Positions 45,301 to 53,380 of a stretch of DNA of 64,000 nt are shown here, piece after piece. The notes below the pieces were generated by a model. It had not been told where the DNA came from, did not search any database, and was given only the letters and a program-made list of their open reading frames with translations. The stretch is taken from the NCBI GenBank assembly GCA_041987425.1, contig JBHIWP010000001.1:28837-92836 (forward strand), read 5' to 3'. The stretch's first letter is position 1, and each line of letters begins with the position of its first letter. Source of the DNA: Leptofilum sp041987425. GTDB lineage: Bacteria > Chloroflexota > Anaerolineae > Promineifilales > Promineifilaceae. A program made the translations under genes and the position numbers.

Positions 45301-48156
45301 CTGCTGCCCTTTCTCGTACATAAACGCTTTCAGGTGGGCTTCGCGCTGGTCGGTGCTGAGATGGGTAATGTCGAACAGTTCAAGCTGTTCCTGCCGCTGG
45401 GGAAACGTCTGGTTAGGACGGCCGTTTTCATCCACGCCGAATCTTGCCCGCAAAATAACGTGCCGATCAATGAGCGCCTGCCAGGCACGTTGCAAAATAG
45501 CCACATCAACATCGCCGCGCAGGTGAATCACGCCCTGGGCCGTGTAGTAGGGGCTGTCTGGCTCTAGCTTCCACAAAAACCAGACCCCCTGCTGGGCAAC
45601 AGAGAGCGGGTAATAGCTGCGCATTTCTTGTTGGGAGGTGGCCTCAATTGGCGTAGCAACCACTGCTTCCTGCCGCGCATCTTCAACTAACTCAGCCAGT
45701 TTGGCCACCGTCTGCTTTTCAAACAGGTGACGAAAGGAAAGTTTGGCCTGGGTGGCCTCGCGGGTGCGGTTGAGCACCTGCATCGCCAGCAACGAGTCGC
45801 CGCCCAGCTCAAAAAAGCCGTCGGCAACGCCCACCTGGTTGATGCCCAAAACGTCTTGCCAGATGTCGGCAATCTTTCTCTCTAACTCGTTGCGGGGAGG
45901 CTGGTACGGCTGGCGCAAATCGGGGCGCAGGTTTTGCGGCTCTGGCAGGGCGCGCAGGTCCAGCTTGTGGTTGGCATTGTAGGGCAGCTCATCCAGCTGC
46001 ACAAACTGTTGGGGAACCATGTGCGGCGGCAGCAGCTTTTCTAAATAGGCTCGCAGCTCATAGCCAGAAAGCGGCCGTTCCGCCGTGTAGTAGGCCATCA
46101 AAACTTGCTGCTCGCTGGCGGTGCTCTTGCTCCGCGTTTCGCGGTCTTTAACAATTAGGCGGCTCTTGTCGCGCGTGATGCTACGCACAACGACGGCGCA
46201 GTTATGCACGGCATCGTGCCCGCGCAGCGCGGCTTCGATGTCGCCTAGCTCTACGCGCATGCCGCGCAGCTTGACCAGGTTGTCGATACGGCCGTAGAAC
46301 TCAATTGTGCCATCGGCCAGCCAGCGGCCCATGTCTCCGGTGCGGTAAACGCGATCCGGATAATCATTATGCAGTGGATTTTGGATGAATTTGGCAGCCA
46401 TCTCCTCTGGGCGCTCAATGTAGCCTTCCGTGAGGTACGGACTGCGGATGTAAAGCTCACCGCGCATGCCGATAGGGCAAAGCTGCTGATTTTTATCGAG
46501 GATGAGAATTTGACGGCCGTCGATGGCGCGCCCAACCGAAATGGCGCGCTGGCCGGGCTCTACCGTGGGAATGGCATGGTACGTTGCCAGGACCGACTCG
46601 GATGGTCCGTACAGATTAAATAGTTTGGCCGGATTCGGGAAGCGGTTCAGCCAGGCGTGGGCCAGATCGACAGGTAGAATCTCGCCTGCCAGCAGGAGCA
46701 TTTCCAGCTTGGGCAGCGGATTTGTGCCGTTGTGCGTGGGTTCGCCTTCCAAGATTTGCAACATCTGGCGGCAGAAGCTGGGCACAATTTGCAAAATAGT
46801 AATCTCCGCCTGTCGTACCCAGTTGATGAGCGCCTGCGGATTGAAGCGAGTCATCGCCGGGGCCATACACAGGGTGGCACCAAAGCATAGCGTGCCAAAA
46901 ATCTCGCAGTAGGCGGCATCGTAAGCAATTGACGCCCACTGAGCGAAACGCTGTGGAGCGACAATGCCAAAGTAGCGGCTTTGCCAGTCGATGAACTGGC
47001 AAAAGCTGAGGTGCGTTTGCAAGATGCCCTTTGGCTTGCCGGTGGAGCCGGACGTGTAAACAATATACGCTGGATCACTGGGCTTCAGCAGCAAGTCGGG
47101 GTTAGTTTTGGCACAGGCCGCGACAAATTCGGGGCCAAAAACCGAAATCTCTTTCTCTTTATTTAACCGCAGACGGCGCGGAGAATGCATAGTTTTCTCT
47201 GCTGTTTTTTCTCTGCGCGCTCCGCGTTCTCCGCGGCTAAAATCATCAATCGCCAGCAGGCCACAGCCATCGGGCAGGTTTACCAGCAGGTCTTCGTGCC
47301 GCTCCAGGCAGCTCGCTTCGACGATGAACTGTGCCGGTTGCGCTTCGTCCAGAATGGCCTGCAGGCGGTGGGTAGGGTAATGAGGATCGAGACAAACGAA
47401 CACGCCGCCAGCCTTGAGTACGCCAAAGAGGGTCTCCACCTGCTGCGGGCCGTTTTCCAGCATGAGGGCCACGCGATCCTGCGGCCGTACGCCCATTTTT
47501 ATTAGCGCATGGGCCATCTGGTTGGCACGGCCGTTTAATTCCCCATAGGCGATTTTCTGGTCTTCAAACATTAGAGCAAGGCCGTCTGGTGAATCGGCCA
47601 CAACCTGCTCAAACATCTGGTGCAGGCCAGGATAGCTGTACTGCTTCGTGTCGTTCCACTGGTTGAGAAGCTGGTCTTTTTCTGTTGGGGTGAGGAGGGG
47701 AAGCAGGGCAACGGCCGTTTCTGGTGCAGCCTCGATAGCCTCCCACAAGGTGTTTAGATGGCCTACAATGCGATCAATGGTGCCCTCGTCAAACAAGTGA
47801 GGGTCGTATTCCAAGTGGCCGGTCTCAGGCGCAAAGGCCAGGATTGCCGTCTCAGCGGTGGCAGGCAGGCGCTGGTTGAGATTCTGGGCCAGGATGGGTA
47901 GATTTTGTGGAGCGCGCAGTTGGAGAACGGCCGTTTCCCGCCCTAGCTGGGCCACCAGCCTGGAAAATGGTGCACGACCATCCACAGAAATGGTCGCTGG
48001 CTGCCCGTTTAGCCACACGTCAATCTGTTCTTCGCCACTGTAGCGATGCAGCAGCAACACAAACAGAGCCAATCGGCTGGCGGCGGGCAGCTGCACGCTG
48101 CGCCGGGCGAACTTCGTGTGGGTGGTGGATACGGCCGTTTCTTGTTGATTACTCAT
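42304..48156 (-). CDS. NRPS halfC-A-PCP-C-A-PCP (first NRPS of the cluster)
   Basis: A 1950-residue dimodular protein. I chose ATG 48156 (MSNQQETAV); a TTG start at 48210 would add 18 residues. The N-terminus (to about 180) resembles only the C-terminal half of a condensation domain, so the first A-PCP is probably a loading module. A1 keeps the Asp for the alpha-amine, but its pocket (D-A-C-Q-L-A-L-L-A-K by hand) matches no code I know. The internal condensation domain has FHEITLDLWGW where HHxxxDG is expected, with the second, catalytic His replaced by Glu (45211-45213). A2 has an atypical A3 (TSSTTGKPKG) and Val instead of Asp235 (pocket V-A-W-L-T-S-L-S-N-K). This loosely resembles beta-alanine/beta-amino-acid codes of the V-D-W type. 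Both PCPs are intact (LGGDSLL, IGGHSLL). Confidence 0.93.
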   Translation of the reverse strand: MSNQQETAVSTTHTKFARRSVQLPAASRLALFVLLLHRYSGEEQIDVWLNGQPATISVDGRAPFSRLVAQLGRETAVLQLRAPQNLPILAQNLNQRLPATAETAILAFAPETGHLEYDPHLFDEGTIDRIVGHLNTLWEAIEAAPETAVALLPLLTPTEKDQLLNQWNDTKQYSYPGLHQMFEQVVADSPDGLALMFEDQKIAYGELNGRANQMAHALIKMGVRPQDRVALMLENGPQQVETLFGVLKAGGVFVCLDPHYPTHRLQAILDEAQPAQFIVEASCLERHEDLLVNLPDGCGLLAIDDFSRGERGARREKTAEKTMHSPRRLRLNKEKEISVFGPEFVAACAKTNPDLLLKPSDPAYIVYTSGSTGKPKGILQTHLSFCQFIDWQSRYFGIVAPQRFAQWASIAYDAAYCEIFGTLCFGATLCMAPAMTRFNPQALINWVRQAEITILQIVPSFCRQMLQILEGEPTHNGTNPLPKLEMLLLAGEILPVDLAHAWLNRFPNPAKLFNLYGPSESVLATYHAIPTVEPGQRAISVGRAIDGRQILILDKNQQLCPIGMRGELYIRSPYLTEGYIERPEEMAAKFIQNPLHNDYPDRVYRTGDMGRWLADGTIEFYGRIDNLVKLRGMRVELGDIEAALRGHDAVHNCAVVVRSITRDKSRLIVKDRETRSKSTASEQQVLMAYYTAERPLSGYELRAYLEKLLPPHMVPQQFVQLDELPYNANHKLDLRALPEPQNLRPDLRQPYQPPRNELERKIADIWQDVLGINQVGVADGFFELGGDSLLAMQVLNRTREATQAKLSFRHLFEKQTVAKLAELVEDARQEAVVATPIEATSQQEMRSYYPLSVAQQGVWFLWKLEPDSPYYTAQGVIHLRGDVDVAILQRAWQALIDRHVILRARFGVDENGRPNQTFPQRQEQLELFDITHLSTDQREAHLKAFMYEKGQQPLHLEKHTLIQAHLFKLAEDSYEMPITFHEITLDLWGWSNMIQDLGALYAGFKRGEEHPLPPLPFGFADYVLWEREAITKTRLQVQEAYWKEQLAGELPVLSLPTDRPHPAYSTYRGDARAVMLDAELTAQLKALSQQQGATLFMTMLTAFNILLRMYAGQDDLIVGAPLASRTHDHAEDLVGFFLNMLPLRIQFGSDPSFANVLAQVRDIVTGAISNAEYPFSWMLEWAKTARDVSISPVFQVMFNMLNLPQSSVALDDLTLSFSELDTGYIKYDLALYAHEHGDEIFLQLAYLTDLFDAATIERMLNNLVVILRQAVANLERPLTQLTLITEAERHTLLHDWNQTARDFDNEDTIAQLFEQQATQTPDATALICHDEAMTYADLNRQANQLADHLRQNGVGRGSFVAICTERSFKMMIGLLGILKAGGAYVALDPDYPMARLQDILDDTQPELLLVQESVDRFTDFACTKVCLDRDWQQIARQPDDNVPGVTTPDDLINIVYTSSTTGKPKGARIPMRAVLNRLLWMWDEYPFVSGDTAVLQKSYALVAATWELFGALLKGVPTLILQPEDVRDADQLWQALTHHRVTHLLSSPALIENVLQAAAREQTRWDTLRFATTSAEPISPALIQRWKKTFPGVPLLNLYGSTECSSNATQYDAATLPETAVRVPIGKPLPNIQVYVLDDRLQPVPIGATGELCVAGACLADGYLNLPELTAEKFVRLPVIGKHYSVNSNQSLNTDPLNTDSLTIVYRTGDLARWRSDGQLELVGRSDYQVKIRGFRVELNDIEAVLLEHEGVRKCAVTIVDEESSRKRLVAYVETTIGDLQSAVLRSFLRERLPGYMVPSDFFLLDSLPLGPTGKIDRKALPAPEKMQSEFAETAVQPTTATQITLATIWESLLGREQISINANFFDIGGHSLLATQAVSRIRDRFNVELSQRRFFELPTIAELSEEIEQMQAEAAVSADDEMASLMAELDELSDEEAEALLAELMAADE
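43045..43128. repeat. In-frame CAGTATT/TACTGAA-type repeat in the second A domain
   Basis: Repeated CAGTGAGTCAGTATTCAGTG and TTACTGTTTACTGAATAGTG units encode KHYSVNSNQSLNTD and PLNTDSLTIV just before YRTGDL. It is homologous in position and sequence to 39510-39598 and 5425-5482. Confidence 0.77.
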
Positions 48157-48217
48157 TTGAATTTTAGAGAACCGAAAATTTCCCGAAGCTAATAGACCAA
48201 TCTTCGGCAAGCAATCT

Positions 48218-49765
48218 TTAAATCACTATTAAGACGTACTCCAATCCGAACTGTTCAATCCATTTGGCGCGGTTTTCGGCGCAATAAACGCGTGCACGTT
48301 CCATATCATCACTCATCACCCGATCCCGCTCCATGAAGGTGAAGTGCTGGCGAAACTCGTCGTATAGCTCCTGAGTAGCAGGGGAAAGCTTAAGCGGCTG
48401 GTTGAAGTCGATAGCCTGCGCCGCGGTGAGCAGCTCAATCCCCAGAATATACTCCGCATTGTCCACAATCGTTTCCAACTTATAAGAAGAAGTCCCACCC
48501 ATGCTGACGTGATCTTCTTGCAGCTGGCAAGTGGGGATTGTGTCTACGCTGGCTGGTGTACACAGCACCTTGTTCTCGTTCATCAGGGCAGCGGCCGTAT
48601 ACTGGACAATCATAAAGCCAGAGTTCAGGCCGGGCTGGTTCACCAAAAAGTCTGGCAGGCCGCGCATGCCAGAAAGAAGCTGATAAGTGCGCCGCTCAGA
48701 GATGTAGGCCATTTCGCTGGTAGCCATGGCTACAAAATCCAGCGCCAGGGCAGTAGATTCGCCGTGCAGGTTGCCGCCAAACAAGATCTGATCGCTTTCT
48801 GGGAAGAAGAGCGGATTATCGGAAACGCCGTTGCACTCTTTTTCGATAATGTCGATGGCAAAGTTGACCGCCTGGCGAATGGCCCCGTGCACCTGGGGAA
48901 TGCAGCGAAAGGAATAGGGATCCTGCTTGGATTTGTTGCAGGTGGGCAGCTCAAAATGGTTGCTTCCTTCTAACACCTTGCGAAAGTTGGCCGCCACCGT
49001 TTTGCGCTCTGGATGAAAGGTGGTTTCATGATAAGGGGCCTGGTAGAAGGTCTCTGAAGTGCTAAATGCCTGGGAACTCATAGCGGCGAAGAGATCGGCC
49101 GTTTTGACCATTTCTTCGATGCGCATCAGGGCTAAAGCGCCCCGCGCGTTGATGTACTGCACGCCATTGGTCAGTGCCAAACCCTCTTTCGGTTTTAGAC
49201 GCAGTGGCTCCCAGCCCATCTCCTGCAATACGCCTGCGGACTCAACAACTTTCCCTTTGTAATGCACTTTGCCCAGCCCCAGCAGCGGCAGCGCCATATG
49301 GGCCAGCGGAGCCAGATCGCCACTGGCCCCCACGGTACCCTTTTTAGGGATAGCGGGCATGATGTCGTTGTTCCACATATCAATCAGACGCTGGACGGGT
49401 GCCATCGAGATGCCGGTATGGCCTGTGCGGAAAGTGAGGAGCTTAACAAAAAGCATCAGGCGAGACAGTTTCTCTGGGACGATTTCCCCTACCCCCACGG
49501 CGTGGGAAACAACGTGGTTAAACTGAAGCATTTCCATCTCTTCATTTTCCACACGGGTTTCGCAAAGAGAGCCAAAGCCAGTGTTGGTGCCGTAAATGTA
49601 GCGATCTTCAGCGGCTTTTTCTAGTACAAACTGAGCGCCAGCTTCAATCTTGGCCGCAACATCCGGGTGCAGCTCCAGTCGGGGCACAGTTTTTATAATT
49701 TTTCGTAAATCATCCAGGGTGTAAAAATCGAGCGTCACTTGATGGGTTTCGGAATAGCGAGTCAT
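48218..49765 (-). CDS. MIO-type aromatic amino acid ammonia-lyase, histidine-type
   Basis: A 515-residue protein (ATG 49765, with GAGGAAGG 5 nt upstream; an upstream start would add 24 unlikely residues). The MIO prosthetic group forms from Ala147-Ser148-Gly149 in GTVGASGDLAPL. The catalytic Tyr is Tyr58 in YGTNTGFG. The selectivity pair is Ser87-His88 (FNHVVSHAVGVG), as in histidine ammonia-lyases, not the His-Leu of TAL or Phe-Leu of PAL. It would convert His to urocanate, or act as an aminomutase making a beta-amino acid. No other hut gene is near. The gene stands first in the NRPS run, so a biosynthetic role is likely. The family assignment is firm; the product is inference. Confidence 0.9.
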   Translation of the reverse strand: MTRYSETHQVTLDFYTLDDLRKIIKTVPRLELHPDVAAKIEAGAQFVLEKAAEDRYIYGTNTGFGSLCETRVENEEMEMLQFNHVVSHAVGVGEIVPEKLSRLMLFVKLLTFRTGHTGISMAPVQRLIDMWNNDIMPAIPKKGTVGASGDLAPLAHMALPLLGLGKVHYKGKVVESAGVLQEMGWEPLRLKPKEGLALTNGVQYINARGALALMRIEEMVKTADLFAAMSSQAFSTSETFYQAPYHETTFHPERKTVAANFRKVLEGSNHFELPTCNKSKQDPYSFRCIPQVHGAIRQAVNFAIDIIEKECNGVSDNPLFFPESDQILFGGNLHGESTALALDFVAMATSEMAYISERRTYQLLSGMRGLPDFLVNQPGLNSGFMIVQYTAAALMNENKVLCTPASVDTIPTCQLQEDHVSMGGTSSYKLETIVDNAEYILGIELLTAAQAIDFNQPLKLSPATQELYDEFRQHFTFMERDRVMSDDMERARVYCAENRAKWIEQFGLEYVLIVI

Positions 49766-50130
49766 GAATCCTTCCTCAAAATAGAGCCAATAGTTGCACT
49801 TTGCAAACCGCACTTTGCCCTGACAGCCAGTTCCCACATTTTAACCCGTGCGTGTATCATGAAAACTGGTGGGGTTTGAGTAGGAGGGCTAAGCTGGGGC
49901 AAAAGTGACCAGGGTCAGCTTTTTGCTTTCGACTGATCTTTCGCAAGCATTAAAATGTCTTGCCCAGTTTACTGAGGCTTTCTTACTAGCCTACTTACGA
50001 GTAGAGGAGGATGGGAACGGCCGTTTTACCTGGCACATTCCCTTAAAAAGTTGCCGATAACTCTATCAAGGTTTCCAAAAATTAGATCGGACGATCCAAA
50101 AATCTAGAATTCGTAACGCCAAGGGGAAAT
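49766..50130. other. Spacer upstream of the natural-product cluster
   Basis: A spacer of 365 bp with no gene seen. It holds a candidate promoter for the ammonia-lyase/NRPS transcript (49837-49864), one ACGGCCGT octamer (about 50019) and a weak terminator candidate for the sugar operon: GATCG-tc-CGATC near 50084-50095, followed on the minus strand by TAATTTTT. Confidence 0.45.
49837..49864 (-). promoter_or_regulatory. Candidate promoter for the ammonia-lyase/NRPS operon
   Basis: On the minus strand, TTTTCA (49864-49859), a 16-nt spacer and TAAAAT (49842-49837) stand about 70 nt before the ammonia-lyase start. The -10 is five of six to TATAAT and the -35 is four of six to TTGACA. This is by eye only. 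Confidence 0.3.
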
Positions 50131-51114
50131 TTAGAAGGATGTGAAAAGCGCTTCACGAGCTAAATTCAGCGCGGTAACCGCATCGTGGCGCTCTTGTGCA
50201 GCGCGCATCGCCTCGAAATCTAGTTTGTCCAAAGCTCGCTCAACGCCTTTTAGGAATCCAATAGCGCTGTTGGCCACGGCAACCGCGTCTTCACGAAAAG
50301 GAAATTGATCAAGCTGCCACACGCCTTCCCACTTGTTTTTTCGCAAAGTGTAGAAGAATTCAAAGAGCTCAATGGGGTGAACAGAACCGGCGATCAGGTC
50401 GTCGTCCCAGCCACGGAAGTTATCGTTGACGTCCATGCCAAAGAGACGGCCGTAATCAATGGCAAGCTGCGCTGCATCCGCCGGGGATTCACCTGCATAC
50501 AAGGCATGTCCAAAATCGAGCAGAATACCTACGTTGGGCAAACCCATTTTCTCTATAGCAAGTAGAGTTCGCGCGACGCTGTCATAACTCATGTGCACGC
50601 GGGGTTCACGAGGCTTGTATTCGATAACGAACGTTAAATCTTTATTCTGGTCAGCCAGTTCAGCGATACCATCGATGCTTAATTTCCAAAGCGCCCGATG
50701 GTCGACCTGGAAGGGATAATCCCAGCCATCCTGACCTGGCCACAGTTTAATGTAGTTTGCCTTAAAATGTCTGACAACATTGGCTGCATCATTGACCATT
50801 TCATTGGCGAGACAACGAATACCCGGGTCAGGATTTGTAAATGCGCCCTTAGCAAACTGCCTTGTGTAAATTTCAGGCGTAATGCCAATAACGGAAAGGT
50901 TATTACGCTTTAATGCTGCCTCTACTTCATCCAAAGTCAGATTAGGATCAGCGAACGGATAATTGATATCAACAACTGATAAATCTTTCACCTGTCCCGC
51001 CAGATCAATCATTTCGATTAATCCCCGACTCGGTCCATAGCCGTCTGTAGCATAGCGATCAACATAAGTTGCAAAGTGCCAAATCCCGGCACCAAATTTC
51101 TGCTTACTATTCAT
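50131..51114 (-). CDS. Xylose-isomerase-like TIM-barrel sugar isomerase/epimerase
   Basis: A 327-residue protein. I chose ATG 51114, with GGAG 9 nt upstream, over the TTG at 51129. It is a TIM-barrel sugar isomerase/epimerase. Metal-ligand segments are VIEYKPREPR, GILLDFGHALYAGES and FGMDVNDNFRGWDDD. The Glu-Lys-Pro-Arg-Glu-Pro-Arg and Asp-Phe-Gly-His strings recall L-rhamnose-isomerase-like ketose/aldose isomerases. It is last gene of the transporter operon, so it probably acts on the imported sugar or on a ketose derived from it. The exact substrate cannot be named. Confidence 0.82.
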   Translation of the reverse strand: MNSKQKFGAGIWHFATYVDRYATDGYGPSRGLIEMIDLAGQVKDLSVVDINYPFADPNLTLDEVEAALKRNNLSVIGITPEIYTRQFAKGAFTNPDPGIRCLANEMVNDAANVVRHFKANYIKLWPGQDGWDYPFQVDHRALWKLSIDGIAELADQNKDLTFVIEYKPREPRVHMSYDSVARTLLAIEKMGLPNVGILLDFGHALYAGESPADAAQLAIDYGRLFGMDVNDNFRGWDDDLIAGSVHPIELFEFFYTLRKNKWEGVWQLDQFPFREDAVAVANSAIGFLKGVERALDKLDFEAMRAAQERHDAVTALNLAREALFTSF

Positions 51115-51206
51115 AACTTTTAACTCCAATCCTATAAAGGTTGTTCTATATACGCCTTCGGGCTGGCACTATTTGCCAACTTTATTAAGCCTTTTTCTCT
51201 GCACAA

Positions 51207-51257
51207 GAGGGCCGGTATCCGCTCGAAACAGTTTCCGTCAACAGGATACCGGGCCTC
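51207..51257 (-). other. Intercistronic stem-loop after the binding-protein gene
   Basis: Arms 51207-51220 and 51244-51257 form a 14-bp stem with one mismatch (GAGGGCCGGTATCC with GGATACCGGGCCTC). The loop contains an inner GAAAC/GTTTC-like pairing. It lies 26 nt after the binding-protein stop. Such stems often protect the abundant binding-protein message 3' end; no T-run follows. Confidence 0.45.
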
Positions 51258-51282
51258 CACAAAATTCAGTCAAACAAAATGA

Positions 51283-53235
51283 CTATTTAGGGGCAAAACG
51301 CTCGTAATTGCCCGCATTTTCCGGGGTAATTAATACCATGTCGATGGATTGTTTTTCAGGCAAGCCGGTTTCACCGGTCTTGATATATTGGTCAGCCTGA
51401 ATAACGGCCTGAATTGCCATTTCGGCTACCGGTTGTAGCGAAGTAGCATCCAGTTCACCGGCCAGAATTGAGGCAAGGGCGTCGTCGCTGCCATCAAAGC
51501 CCACCACGATGACATCATCGCGACCGGCAGCCAACAGGGCCGCCTGCGCACCCAAGGCCATGGTGTCGTTACCGGCAATGACGCCCTTGATATCTGGGTT
51601 GGACTGGAGAATGGTTTCCATCACGTCGAACGCCTCGGTCTGGCTCCAGTTAGCCGTTTGCTGGGCCACCATTACCATATCCGGGAATTGGTCGATTACA
51701 TCATGGTAGCCTTGCGAGCGCACATGGGCGTTGGTGTCTGTGTCGCGGCCCGTCAGTTCGACATATTGTCCTTCCTCACCCATTAATTCGACAAAGTACT
51801 CAGCTAAAATCGTAGCGCCCTGGTAATTGTTAGAAACAATTTGGGAGATGGCAATGCCTTCCTGAGTAATCTCACGATCGACAAGGAAAGAAGGTATACC
51901 GGCATCGGCCGCTTTTTGGATGGCCGCAATGCTGGCATCAGCCCCGGCATTGTCGAGGATGATAGCCAAGGCCCCCTGGGCAATCGCTGTGTCGAACAGT
52001 TCATCCTGCTTATTGGCGTCATCGTCATGCACCAGAGACAATGTTTCGTAGCCCAGTTCTTCGGCTTTGGCCACGGCAATGTCAGCCATCGCGCCAAAGA
52101 ATGGGTTTTCGTGTGAGGGCGTAATGACGACAATCAAGTTAGAGCCAGATTCCTCCGACTCCTCAGACGCTGCAGCGGAAGCTTCACCGGCATCTGCTTT
52201 AGGCGCAAAGCGCTCGTAATTGCCCGCATTCTCGGGGGTCAACAGAACCATGTCGATGGACTGTTTCTCAGGCAAGCCGGTTTCACCAGTTTTGATATAT
52301 TGATCAGCCTGAATAACCGCCTGCGTTGCCATTTCGGCTACGGGCTGCAAGGATGTCGCTTCCAATTCGCCCGCGACAATAGAAGCAATTGCGTCATCAC
52401 TGCCATCAAAGCCCACCACGATGACATCATCACGTCCGGCGGCCAGCAAAGCCGCCTGCGCGCCCAGGGCCATCGTGTCATTTCCGGCAATCACGCCTTT
52501 GATATCCGGGTTCGATTGCAGGATGGTTTCCATCACGTCAAACCCTTCTGTCTGGCTCCAGTTTGCGGTTTGCTGCGCTACCATCACCATGTCAGGAAAT
52601 TGGTCGATTACATCGTGATAGCCTTGTGAGCGGACATGGGCGTTCGTGTCGGAATCCTTGCCGGTTAACTCAACATATTCCCCTTCCTCGCCCATTAATT
52701 CGACAAAGTAATCCGCCAGAATCGTAGCGCCCTGGTAGTTGTTGGAGACGATTTGGGAGATGGCAACGCCTTCCTGGGTGATCTCACGATCCACGAGAAA
52801 AGTGGGAATGCCAGCATCGGCCGCTTTTTGGATGGCCGCAACGCTGGCATCAGCCCCGGCGTTGTCAAGGATGATAGCCAACGCACCCTGAGCAATTGCG
52901 GTATCGAACAGTTCATCTTGCTTGTTGGCGTCATCATCATGCACCAAAGACAGTGTTTCGTAGCCCAGTTCTTCGGCTTTGGCTACGGCAATGTCAGCCA
53001 TCGCGCCAAAGAACGGGTTTTCATGTGAGGGAGTGATCACAACAATTAAGTTAGAAGAGGTGGCTGCTGATTCTTCGCTTTCGGTCTCTTCTGTGGTGGT
53101 GTCGGTGGCAACGGCCGTATCCTCGTTTACCGGTTCTTCTTCAACAGCAGGTGTATTACTGCCGCCGCAGCTTATCAGAATCAGGCTCAAGACCACCAAC
53201 CAAATCAATCTTTCAAATAATGTGCGACTCTTCAT
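51283..53235 (-). CDS. Sugar ABC transporter binding lipoprotein with two tandem RbsB-like domains
   Basis: A 650-residue lipoprotein. The signal peptide ends at lipobox LIS-Cys23, followed by an acidic Thr/Glu-rich linker. Two complete periplasmic-binding-protein-type-I domains of 286 residues follow, encoded by 52198-53055 and 51286-52143. Each runs from SNLIVVITPSHENPFF to NYERFAPK, joined by a short Glu/Ser-rich linker. By eye the two differ at about 13 positions (roughly 95% identity). Normal RbsB-type proteins carry one domain of about 300 residues, so this is twice the usual size. It is followed by a stem-loop and precedes the isomerase gene. It should capture a monosaccharide or polyol for the permease encoded at 53381-54454. 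Confidence 0.94.
   Translation of the reverse strand: MKSRTLFERLIWLVVLSLILISCGGSNTPAVEEEPVNEDTAVATDTTTEETESEESAATSSNLIVVITPSHENPFFGAMADIAVAKAEELGYETLSLVHDDDANKQDELFDTAIAQGALAIILDNAGADASVAAIQKAADAGIPTFLVDREITQEGVAISQIVSNNYQGATILADYFVELMGEEGEYVELTGKDSDTNAHVRSQGYHDVIDQFPDMVMVAQQTANWSQTEGFDVMETILQSNPDIKGVIAGNDTMALGAQAALLAAGRDDVIVVGFDGSDDAIASIVAGELEATSLQPVAEMATQAVIQADQYIKTGETGLPEKQSIDMVLLTPENAGNYERFAPKADAGEASAAASEESEESGSNLIVVITPSHENPFFGAMADIAVAKAEELGYETLSLVHDDDANKQDELFDTAIAQGALAIILDNAGADASIAAIQKAADAGIPSFLVDREITQEGIAISQIVSNNYQGATILAEYFVELMGEEGQYVELTGRDTDTNAHVRSQGYHDVIDQFPDMVMVAQQTANWSQTEAFDVMETILQSNPDIKGVIAGNDTMALGAQAALLAAGRDDVIVVGFDGSDDALASILAGELDATSLQPVAEMAIQAVIQADQYIKTGETGLPEKQSIDMVLITPENAGNYERFAPK
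51286..53055 (-). repeat. 858-bp tandem duplication inside the binding-protein gene
   Basis: Units 52198-53055 and 51286-52143 have equal length. In a 145-bp stretch compared by eye (from about 51487 versus 52401) I counted about 19 nucleotide differences, all synonymous. The copies have diverged at silent sites while the protein stayed nearly fixed. The duplication is therefore real and not a fresh assembly artefact. Confidence 0.88.
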
Positions 53236-53380
53236 TTTATTCTCCTCATGACATGTTCAAAATGATTTGCAGTGAATTTATATTTCTTTTAAGTCGTGTT
53301 GGCCTTATCAATGTTTTTGGATTCCACCTCCTCTCCCAACCGTTTGTTGAGCCACAGAATCTGTTTGAGAATGTTTTCGA

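Noticed and set aside
48157..48210. TTG start at 48210 for the first NRPS
   Set aside because: It is possible because it sits 7 nt from the upstream stop, but the added 18 residues lack similarity and no better ribosome site is present, so ATG 48156 was preferred.
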